From positions 1-64,000 of the forward strand of contig CAMNCW010000036.1 of the NCBI GenBank assembly GCA_946534715.1: DNA of 64,000 nt. Direction: 5' to 3'. The notes beneath the pieces are model-generated. The model had not been told where the DNA came from. It did no database searches and saw only the letters and a list, made by a program, of their open reading frames with translations. Source of the stretch: an uncultured Bacteroidales bacterium. GTDB lineage: Bacteria; Bacteroidota; Bacteroidia; Bacteroidales; Paludibacteraceae. Below are positions 1 through 8,100 of the stretch, piece by piece. Every line of letters starts with the position of its first letter. The first letter of the stretch is position 1. The position numbers and the translations under genes were made by a program.

Positions 1-96
1 CTCCTAAAGCACTCAAAGCTTTTATCTTCTTTTATTTACATGTCAAAGACCACGTGGGAAAGTTCAGTTATCATATACCTTTCAACTTAGCGCCTC

Positions 97-133
97 TTTC
101 GCGGGTATTTCGCGGGTATTTCGCGGGTCTTTC
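97..133. repeat. 11-bp repeat TTTCGCGGGTA x3 (related to 55841 array)
   Basis: tagcgcctctttcgcgggtatttcgcgggtatttcgcgggtctttc vs tagcgccactttcgcgggtatttcgcgggtatttcgcgggtatttc. Confidence 0.85.
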
Positions 134-239
134 GGGATCTCGATCCAAAATTTCAGTGATAAAAGGATAATTTTAACTCTCGATAAAATGACGATTTTGG
201 ACAAAAAAGTAAGAAAAAAATCATTTTTTTGTCAAAATA

Positions 240-271
240 TTTGGTCATGTCAAAAAAAAGCAGTACCTTTG
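240..271 (+). promoter_or_regulatory. Bacteroidetes-type promoter for rpmB operon
   Basis: TTTG-N20-TACCTTTG. Confidence 0.8.
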
Positions 272-336
272 CGCGATTTTTCGCGTTTATTGCGAAGAAC
301 GTCCTGATTGAAAATAATAATAAAATATATAATACA

Positions 337-573
337 ATGTCAAAGATTTGTCAAATTACAGGCAAGAAAGCCATGGGCGGATGCAACGTTTCGCACTCGA
401 AGCGTCACACCAAACGCAGTTTTGATGTGAACCTTTTCCGCCGCAAGTTCTACTGGGTAGAACAGGATGTATGGATCGAGCTGAACGTGAGTGCAGCTGG
501 TCTGAGAACTATTAACAAGATCGGTCTCGACAACGCGCTGAAACAAGCCGCTGAGAAGGGCTATCTCAATTAA
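337..573 (+). CDS. rpmB: 50S ribosomal protein L28 (internal ATG of the 229..573 ORF)
   Basis: [40 protein letters not shown] is characteristic L28; the ORF-track start at 229 overlaps the promoter. Confidence 0.95.
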   Translation: MSKICQITGKKAMGGCNVSHSKRHTKRSFDVNLFRRKFYWVEQDVWIELNVSAAGLRTINKIGLDNALKQAAEKGYLN

Positions 574-590
574 ACGAAAGGAGCTGAACT

Positions 591-779
591 ATGGCAAAGA
601 AAACAAAAGAAGCACGCGTTCAAGTTATCCTTGAGTGCACCGAGCAGAAGAACAGCGGAGTTGCTGGTATGAGCCGTTACATCACGACCAAGAACCGCAA
701 AAACACTCCGGACCGTTTGGAACTCATGAAGTACAATCCCTATTTGAAGAAATACACCCTTCACAAAGAGATTAAGTAA
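591..779 (+). CDS. rpmG: 50S ribosomal protein L33
   Basis: [19 protein letters not shown]...[35 protein letters not shown]. Confidence 0.95.
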   Translation: MAKKTKEARVQVILECTEQKNSGVAGMSRYITTKNRKNTPDRLELMKYNPYLKKYTLHKEIK

Positions 780-807
780 TTAACCCTAATTAGAAAGGCT
801 TAGAACT

Positions 808-960
808 ATGGCAAAGAAAGCGGTCGCAACCCTTCAAACCGGTAACTCCGGACGTGCGCACTCTAAGTGCATCAAGATGGTGAAGTCGCCTAAGACGGGT
901 GCTTACATCTTCCAGGAGGAAATCGTACTGAACGAGAAAGTAAACGAGTACTTCAAGTAA
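808..960 (+). CDS. DUF4295-type small protein (50 aa, absent from ORF track)
   Basis: Manual translation MAKKAVATLQTGNSGRAHSKCIKMVKSPKTGAYIFQEEIVLNEKVNEYFK*; position after rpmB-rpmG is typical of Bacteroidetes. Confidence 0.85.
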   Translation: MAKKAVATLQTGNSGRAHSKCIKMVKSPKTGAYIFQEEIVLNEKVNEYFK

Positions 961-1004
961 AAATCATGCTAAAGGCGAATTGCTGATAGCTAATTTCAAA
1001 AAAA

Positions 1005-1038
1005 ATCGAGATACATTTGCATATCTCGATTTTTTTTT
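1005..1038 (+). terminator. Rho-independent terminator after rpmB-rpmG-DUF4295
   Basis: atcgagata-catttgca-tatctcgat followed by T8. Confidence 0.85.
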
Positions 1039-1047
1039 GTAATTTTG
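1016..1047 (+). promoter_or_regulatory. Bacteroidetes-type promoter for lipid kinase, overlapping upstream terminator
   Basis: TTTGCATATCTC, TTTG-N20-TAATTTTG. Confidence 0.7.
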
Positions 1048-1092
1048 CACCGCAATTCGTACATCGTAAATCGTCAAATCGTAAATCTTATC

Positions 1093-2016
1093 ATGTTAGG
1101 CATCATAATTAATCCCAAATCGGGCAAGAAAGCCTTTCGCGCGCAACGCATATACTTATGGAAACTATTGCGCGCGAGACATCTGCCTTTCGCCTATCGT
1201 GTCACCAAGTATGCCGGACACGCTATTGAATTAGCGCGGGAGTTAGTCGAAAAAGGCTATGATGAGATACTCATTCTCGGCGGTGACGGTACCCTCTCCG
1301 AAGCGATTAATGGCATCATGCGGGCGAATATCGCACCCGAGCAGCGCGCGCAGGTACAAGTAGGCCTCATGCCCCGCGGGACAGGAAACGACTTCGCCCG
1401 TTACTGGCTCCTCGACAAACGCTTCAAAGAGAGCCTCCGACGCTTCTTCGAAGGCGAAGGACATCCTATCGACATCGGTTGTGTTACCTATTGGCGAAAC
1501 GGTATTGAGCATCATCGCTATTTCATCAACTCCGTCGGTTTCGGTGTGGATCCCCTCTGCTGCAAGAAAGCCGAGACCCTCAAGTATTATCTCGGCTCCC
1601 ACCATGTGAACTATCTCTTCGGACTCATAGCCGCTATTATCGAGCATAAAGCGCAACACATGGTATTGAGCGTGGACGGCAAAGTGGCGGTGGACGACCG
1701 GCTCTTCACTATGAACATCGGAAACGGACCTTTCTCAGGAGGTGGCATCAAGCAAAACCCCGAAGCCGACCCTACAGACGGGCTCTTCCACGCGATGTTC
1801 GTCAAGAAACCCACACTCAAACAGATCATCAAGGCTTTGCCTAAACTCTATAACGGCAAACTGACGGAACTGCCCTTTATCTATCCCCTTTGCGGCAAAG
1901 AGATCGAGATCTCTTATCACAAACACATACTCTTTGAGGCGGATGGTATTTTGGAAAACATCATCGGTCCCTGCAAAGTGACCTGCCTCCACCACGCGCT
2001 GCAATTTAAATGCTAA
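1093..2016 (+). CDS. Diacylglycerol/lipid kinase family protein (YegS/DagK-like)
   Basis: GIIINPKSGKK, LILGGDGTLSEAINGIM, GLMPRGTGNDFAR motifs; start moved to ATG 1093 because 1064-1085 is repeat. Confidence 0.85.
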   Translation: MLGIIINPKSGKKAFRAQRIYLWKLLRARHLPFAYRVTKYAGHAIELARELVEKGYDEILILGGDGTLSEAINGIMRANIAPEQRAQVQVGLMPRGTGNDFARYWLLDKRFKESLRRFFEGEGHPIDIGCVTYWRNGIEHHRYFINSVGFGVDPLCCKKAETLKYYLGSHHVNYLFGLIAAIIEHKAQHMVLSVDGKVAVDDRLFTMNIGNGPFSGGGIKQNPEADPTDGLFHAMFVKKPTLKQIIKALPKLYNGKLTELPFIYPLCGKEIEISYHKHILFEADGILENIIGPCKVTCLHHALQFKC

Positions 2017-2022
2017 TGAATT

Positions 2023-2979
2023 ATGCAAATCGCAAAGCAAGGAAGTAACAGGGTTTATTCGCGCGAGACGGACACGAACGGCCGCTCTGTCATCCGTGTG
2101 GAGGGTACGAACCGGGACGAGAATCACGCCTTCATCTACATGGCGCGCCATTTCCATGAATTAGGCCTTCCTGTCCCCGAACTCTATTGGGTCAGCGATG
2201 ATGAGATGTCTTATACCCAGCAGGATTTGGGCGACCTCCTCCTTTTTGAGGCTATTCAACACGGACGTGAGACCGGCATCTTCTCCGCCGAAGAGCGCAC
2301 CTTGTTGGAACGCACGATACGCGCGCTCGCACACATACAAGTCGAAGGTGCGCAGAATTTTAATTGGTCCGTCTGTTTCCCTGTTCCCGCAATGGACGAA
2401 CGGTCTGTTCGATGGGACCTCAATTATTTCAAATACTGTTTCCTCAAAGGCACTAAGATCGAGTTCTCCGAACCTGCTCTTGAAGATGATTTCGACCAAA
2501 TGGTCAAAAATCTTCTATCAACTTTCAACTTTCAACTTTCAACTTTCTTATACCGCGATTTCCAAAGCCGCAATGTGATGATCAAAGACGGCATGCCGTA
2601 TTTTATCGATTTCCAAGGCGGCCGACGCGGACCAACGCAGTATGACGTAGCTTCCTTCTTATGGCAGGCGAAGGCGAATATCCCCCAAAACCTCCGCAAC
2701 GAACTCATAGACGCCTATCTGGACGAATTGAAGAACCTTCAGCCAAGCTTGGCTGAAGCAGATTGGAAAGCCCTCTTGCCGCATTTCGTCCTCTTCCGCA
2801 CGCTCCAAGTACTCGGCGCGTATGGCTACAGGGGCTATTTCGAGCGCAAAACCCATTTCCTCGAATCAATCCCCAATGCCCTGCGGAACTTATCCGAACT
2901 ATTCGCCATGCATGGCGAATTACAAACCCAATACCCCTATCTCTATGCTATTAGTAACGATTTACTCATTCTCCTTTAA
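2023..2979 (+). CDS. Aminoglycoside-phosphotransferase-family sugar kinase, AmgK-like (MurNAc/GlcNAc anomeric kinase)
   Basis: QDLGDLLLFE, LYRDFQSRNVMIKDGMPYFIDFQGGRRGPTQYDVASFLW; adjacent to MurU-like nucleotidyltransferase. Confidence 0.75.
   Translation: MQIAKQGSNRVYSRETDTNGRSVIRVEGTNRDENHAFIYMARHFHELGLPVPELYWVSDDEMSYTQQDLGDLLLFEAIQHGRETGIFSAEERTLLERTIRALAHIQVEGAQNFNWSVCFPVPAMDERSVRWDLNYFKYCFLKGTKIEFSEPALEDDFDQMVKNLLSTFNFQLSTFLYRDFQSRNVMIKDGMPYFIDFQGGRRGPTQYDVASFLWQAKANIPQNLRNELIDAYLDELKNLQPSLAEADWKALLPHFVLFRTLQVLGAYGYRGYFERKTHFLESIPNALRNLSELFAMHGELQTQYPYLYAISNDLLILL
2518..2547. repeat. Family A heptad array inside AmgK-like gene
   Basis: (TCAACTT)x4 + TC, exact. Confidence 0.97.
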
Positions 2980-3346
2980 ACGGGGCATTCCTGCTGACGA
3001 ATCCGGCAATGGTGGCGGCTATGTCTTCGACTGCCGCTCGACCCATAATCCCGGCAAATACGACCAATACAAAGCCCTGACGGGCTTGGATCAGCCGGTG
3101 ATAGACTTCTTGGAGAAAGATGGCGAAATACTCACCTTCCTGGATTCGGTCTATCGCCTCGTGGATCATCACGTGGAGCGCTTTATCGAACGCGATTTTG
3201 CGAATCTTCAAGTCTCTTTCGGTTGTACCGGCGGACAACACCGTTCTGTCTATTGTGCCGAGCATTTGGCGCAACATCTCAAAACGAAATACGACATCCG
3301 TATCCGTCTCATCCACCGCGAACGAGGAATAAACGTAACATTATAA
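2945..3346 (+). CDS. RapZ C-terminal-domain-like protein
   Basis: ATG 2945: MLLVTIYSFSFKRGIPADESGNGGGYVFDCRSTHNPGKYDQYKALTGLD...VSFGCTGGQHRSVYCAEHL...HRERGINVTL; overlaps upstream CDS by 35 nt in another frame. Confidence 0.8.
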   Translation: MLLVTIYSFSFKRGIPADESGNGGGYVFDCRSTHNPGKYDQYKALTGLDQPVIDFLEKDGEILTFLDSVYRLVDHHVERFIERDFANLQVSFGCTGGQHRSVYCAEHLAQHLKTKYDIRIRLIHRERGINVTL

Positions 3347-3370
3347 TTTTCACCCAAGGACGGCCTGTTT

Positions 3371-4135
3371 ATGAAAGCTCTGATTTTTGCTGCTGGTTTA
3401 GGTACGCGTCTCAAGCCCCTGACCGACACGATGCCGAAGGCATTGGTCCCCCTCGCCGGGAAAACGCTTCTTCAATGGCAAGTGGAGAAACTGCGGGATG
3501 CCGGGATAACCGACATCTTTGTCAACGTACATCATTTCCCCGACCAGATCATCGATACCGTCCGCCAAAACGAAGGGTGGAGTACGTCCGTCACCATTTC
3601 CGACGAACGGGATCAACTCCTCGACACCGGCGGTGGACTCAGGAAAATCATCAATGAGCAATTCATGACGCTGAACGAACCTATCCTCGCTTGCAATGTG
3701 GATATCCTCTCGAATATAGACATCAAAGCGCTCATCGCCCGTTATGAATCGACAGGCCTCTCCCAATTGGTAGTCTCTGACCGCAATACACAGCGCTACC
3801 TGCTCTTTGACGAGACAGGCATGCTCCGGGGATGGACGAATATCAAAACCGGTGAACGGAAACCTCAAAATCTCCCATCACCTATCACCAATTACCGGCA
3901 ACTCGCTTTCTCCGGCATGCAGATCTTGAGCCCGGAGGTGTTGGCACGTTTGAATGAAATGACGCAGGAAAAATTCTCCCTCATAGATTTCTATCTCCAC
4001 CTCTGCGAAACAAACTCGCTCACTTCCCCTGAATCAACCTTGCTTGCGTATATTCCCGTCAATTACCGGATGATGGATGTGGGAAAAATTGAACAAATTC
4101 AGGAGGCGGAAAACTTTGCCAAATCCTTGTCTTGA
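3371..4135 (+). CDS. Sugar nucleotidyltransferase, MurU-like
   Basis: MKALIFAAGLGTRLKPLTDTMPKALVPLAGKTLLQWQVEKLRDAGI NTP_transferase signature; next to AmgK-like gene. Confidence 0.75.
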   Translation: MKALIFAAGLGTRLKPLTDTMPKALVPLAGKTLLQWQVEKLRDAGITDIFVNVHHFPDQIIDTVRQNEGWSTSVTISDERDQLLDTGGGLRKIINEQFMTLNEPILACNVDILSNIDIKALIARYESTGLSQLVVSDRNTQRYLLFDETGMLRGWTNIKTGERKPQNLPSPITNYRQLAFSGMQILSPEVLARLNEMTQEKFSLIDFYLHLCETNSLTSPESTLLAYIPVNYRMMDVGKIEQIQEAENFAKSLS

Positions 4136-4240
4136 AGGACCGAAAAATCACATCAATCGACAAAATAAGTCTCATTATGTCGCACTTTTTGTTGTTTTTT
4201 GCGTAAATATGCGTTTTTTTTGAAAAAAAATGCAAAAATA

Positions 4241-4272
4241 TTTGCGTATGTCAAAAAAAAGCAGTACCTTTG
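4241..4272 (+). promoter_or_regulatory. Bacteroidetes-type promoter for tRNA-Lys/tRNA-Arg
   Basis: TTTGCGTATGTC, TTTG-N20-TACCTTTG. Confidence 0.85.
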
Positions 4273-4340
4273 CACCCGCTTTTGAGAAGAACGACATTTT
4301 TTGGCTCTCCCTCGGGATCATACCAACAAAGTGAAAGCGA

Positions 4341-4413
4341 GTCTCCCTAGCTCAGTTGGTAGAGCAACTGACTCTTAATCAGTGGGTCGAGGGTTCGAGT
4401 CCCTCGGGGGACA
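4341..4413 (+). tRNA. tRNA-Lys (anticodon CTT)
   Basis: 73-nt cloverleaf; acceptor GTCTCCC/GGGGGAC; anticodon loop ACTCTTAAT; GGTTCGAGTCC T-arm. Confidence 0.95.
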
Positions 4414-4442
4414 CAAAAAGCACAAATGATTTTTGAAAGTCT

Positions 4443-4516
4443 GGTCCATTAGCTCAACTGAATAGAGTACCACACTACGGATGTGGGGGTTGCAGGTTTG
4501 AATCCTGCATGGATCA
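4443..4516 (+). tRNA. tRNA-Arg (anticodon ACG)
   Basis: Acceptor GGTCCAT/ATGGATC; anticodon stem CCACA-CTACGGA-TGTGG; T-loop GGTTTGAATCC. Confidence 0.93.
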
Positions 4517-4527
4517 CATACAAAAAG

Positions 4528-4566
4528 AAAACTCATCTGAAAGTTCACTTTCAAGTGAGTTTTTTA
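4528..4566 (+). terminator. Terminator after tRNA pair
   Basis: aaaactca ... tgagtttttt inverted repeat with T-run. Confidence 0.75.
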
Positions 4567-4581
4567 TTTTGGATGTAGAAA

Positions 4582-5100
4582 TCACCACTTCTCCCCCTCT
4601 GAGAGGGGGGCGGGGGGTGTCTCATGCTTAATGATATAGTAAGGAATGCCCAGTGCCTGTATCTCCGCTTCGTACCGGTTGAACAGTTCTAACCGCATTG
4701 CCTCATCGCCGTTGTAGCGCGCCGGATCTGGGATCCACGGAAGATCCGGATAAGTCAGCAGATACACATCCATAGGATACGCTTTTATCGCCTCCTCTAA
4801 CCATTCCGGCACTTTGCCAAAAGCATATTCAAACCACACTTTCGTGACAATCAGCTCCGTATCAAAGAAAGCCACTTCGTTTTCAGACCGGTTCTCTCTC
4901 AAGCAGTAAGGTTTCATTTCCTCTATCTGATGCCGCGCTATGCCGCACAGTTCGTCATACGTGACCTCCTGGCTCCCTTTCTGCTCTATATACGTGCGCG
5001 CGTACTCGGGCACGTACGTTCCTTTATATCTATTGGCTAAATAAAGAGCCAACGAGCTTTTGCCCGTTGACTCCGGTCCTATGATACCTACTCGATACAT
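4582..5100 (-). CDS. AAA-family ATPase / NadR-like ribosylnicotinamide kinase
   Basis: MYRVGIIGPESTGKSSLALYLANRYKGTYVPEYARTYIEQKG; C-terminus TPPAPLSEGEKW* encoded by G-rich repeat. Confidence 0.8.
   Translation of the reverse strand: MYRVGIIGPESTGKSSLALYLANRYKGTYVPEYARTYIEQKGSQEVTYDELCGIARHQIEEMKPYCLRENRSENEVAFFDTELIVTKVWFEYAFGKVPEWLEEAIKAYPMDVYLLTYPDLPWIPDPARYNGDEAMRLELFNRYEAEIQALGIPYYIIKHETPPAPLSEGEKW
4591..4621. repeat. Family B-I G-rich palindromic element (encodes NadR-like C-terminus)
   Basis: ctccccctctgagaggggggcggggggtgtc. Confidence 0.85.
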
Positions 5101-5108
5101 CCTAATTC

Positions 5109-5150
5109 TCAAATCTCAAATATCAAATCTCAAATCTCAAATCTCAATTA
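5109..5150. repeat. Family A heptad array (TCAAATC)n between sprA stop and NadR-like start
   Basis: TCAAATC TCAAATA TCAAATC TCAAATC TCAAATC TCAATTA; sprA stop TAA lies in the last unit. Confidence 0.9.
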
Positions 5151-8100
5151 CCTCGTGAGCATTAACTTGATGTTAATACCGATATTATCCGATTTGACGG
5201 GATAACTGGATGAGATGAGAGGAGTTGTCCCCTGGTGGTCGTAGAAGAGCTGTAAATTGATTTTCTGGCTCAATACGTAGTCCGCCGAGATCTTGATGCC
5301 TAACACCTTGTTTCCGCTCGATGCCTGTGTGATACCTTCTTCCACTTTGCGGAGCAGCATCTTCACATCCTTATACGATATATCGACTTGCAGTTTGAGG
5401 TCATTGCTTACTTTCTTTTGAGCGCCGTCTTTGTTCTTGGTGATGAAACTGAGGTTCTTGATGGTGTAACCGCCGCCGATCACAAACTCGCTCGTGTGGC
5501 CTTCTGTCAGTTGTACGCTCGTCACATTGAGTGCCAGGTTACGCTGTTTGCGGTATTCGGCTTTGAGGTTCATCGAGTTCTTCATCGTCATGTTCACACC
5601 GATGAGCGGCGAGAATGCCTCGGTGATGGTCACATTGCTGATGTCGAACGCCGAACTCGGACGCGGGGTATCGGTTGTCACGTCGCGTACGAAACCGATC
5701 TGGCGGTTAGCCGATTCGGAACCGACCCAAGTGGAGTAGGAGCCGAATGAACCGATGGCGTACTTACAGGTGTAAGCGTGCGTCAGGGTGACGGACTTGA
5801 AATGGTCTTTCATCCACGGCAGTTTGCCTAAACCGTCATAGGTCACTGACCAGTTCGGCAGGATGCTCAGGAAGCCCAGGAAGGGGTTGAGGCTCACGCG
5901 GTTCGGGTCTCTGCCGGTATAAGCCGCCAGGAACGCCGGTACTAACACATCGGCGGAGTTGCGGTTCACTTTGCCGTGCTTGCTCGGGTCATACACCGTT
6001 CCTGCCGGTATATTGCTCATAAAGCCCACTGTCGGCAGTACCGTCCCGGTATATTGCCCTTGTACGCGGTCGGTCAGGATAGCCCTGTTCGCGATGAACG
6101 TATTGAAGGCCTCGTTGTTGAAGTTCTCCTCTTGGCGTCCTACGCGCTTGAACATTGTTCCTATTGCCACTTGCGTGATGTTGAACGAACCGGTGATGTT
6201 CTCCTGCAAATGGTCGTAGGAATAGATGATCGAGTTCGATTCGGCCATGTAGCGCTTTCCGTTCAGCTGAATCTTCAGACCCGGCAGCGGCTCCATGGTC
6301 ACCTTAATATCAAAATCGGACGTGTGCGCGCGCGTTGCGGGTTGTACGATAGTGGTGTCCGACGAGAGCCACTGATACCGTTTGGCGCGCTCTAAGATGT
6401 CGTTGCGGATGAAGCCGAACGCAAAATCAAAGCCCGGCGCATAAACGCCGTTGGTTTTGCGCTGACCCATGAATCCGGCCTCCGGCATGAAGCCCGGCAT
6501 CGTCATGGAGTTCGTCTCGCGGTAAGTCACTTGTAACCTTCTGAACATCGTTCCGACGTAAGCGAACATGTCTCCTGCCACTTGTGCCGGTGTCCGCTCG
6601 TTCGGGTCGCGCGTCGTGACGGTCACGGTCGCCGAAGCGCAATCGGCTTTCGGGGTCATCGTGATCTTTGTGTTACCCGACGGGCTGAAATGAACTGGAA
6701 TGCTCTTGCCGGTCGAGTCCGCTACAGTAACCGTCAGCAGTTCGCTGTTGAGCCGGTGGGTGATCTCTACCGCCTCGCCTTTGTGCAAAGCTACGGTCTG
6801 CGTGTACGTCTTGGGTCTGAAGTTCCTCCGCGCACCACGGCCGGTGTAACGCTGTGTCATCGACTTCCAGTATTTGGACTTGCCGTACCAGGTCTCAAAA
6901 TTGATCGTTCCGTCCACTTGCCAGGTCTGCAAACTGGTCACGGTATTACCGCGGTTCACACCATTGGTCGTCGAAGCGGTTCGGGTCCAGTTGTAGTTCG
7001 CGTTGTACGATGCGTTCGCGGTCAATGCGTCCAGACCCGGAATACGGTTGAACGGCACGTTCCAGCTGGCGGTGAACACCTGTTGATAGGTGTATGGCGA
7101 ACCGAATTTGGCTAACGACCGTTGGATCGTATCTTTCCATGCCTCGTATTTGTCGTGGTTGAACTGCTCGTCAAAATAGCCGCTTTTGAGGATCTCCGGC
7201 GTGTATTTACCTTCGTCAATGATCGCATTCATCGCGCTCTGGAACGAGAACTTCATGTTCTTCGTCAGGTCGTATTTGATATCCACGTTGCGGTCCCAGG
7301 TAAAGTCCTTGCTGAACGTCAGATCCATCGCCTCTGCCGACACACCTGCCAAATCGCGCATCTTCATGTGGCTGAAAGTACGGTGCATGTTCGTGCTGAA
7401 TGCCCATGATTGCGGCAGATAGTAGAAGTTCATCTCTTTGAGGAATTTCACCTTCTGCACTTTCTCCACTTTGGCAAACGGCTCCCACGGTTTGGGGTTG
7501 AAGCTGTACGAATATTGGAACGAACCCTTATGGTCGGTGGTGATGTTCTTTTCCATCTCCGGCGAGTGCTCGTTCTGTTTGTTGTACGACGCGGAGATAG
7601 AAAAGTTCGCCGGGTCGTAGAACATGTCTTTCTTCTTCGAGTGGATATTGACCTTCATGTTGCTTACGCTGAACGACGTGGACTCATGCACGGTGTTCGA
7701 ACGGGTCTTGATCGAGTCTTTCTCGCGTTTGGTGTTAAACGTATTGAGGGTCTCGGCTAACTTGACGTCGGTGTCCAACGGGTCGTAGTCGGGACTGGTG
7801 GTCTCGTTGCTGTAGGAAGCGTAGATCGGCAACTGGATCTTCGCCTGCTCCGGGAAGAGACGGCCTGCCTCTATGGCACCGCTGACGCTCAACTGGTAGA
7901 AGTTGTCAAGGTTTCGGTCCAGCACGTTCGATTCGATCGAACCATAGCCGGCGGTCTCTAATCGCCCTGCTACATTCACTTGCGCAATGTCGCTCACCGC
8001 CAGAGCTGCATTCGCCATCGCGGCAACACCGCCTTGCTCGTTGAACTGGCTCAGACGCAACTCGTTCACCCATATCTCACCGCTGGCGTCGTGCTGGCCG

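Noticed and set aside
3874-3894. Additional heptad array inside the MurU-like gene (CCCATCA CCTATCA CCAATTA)
   Set aside because: Only three divergent units; too degenerate to claim with confidence, though it sits in a variable region (LPSPITNYRQLAF)
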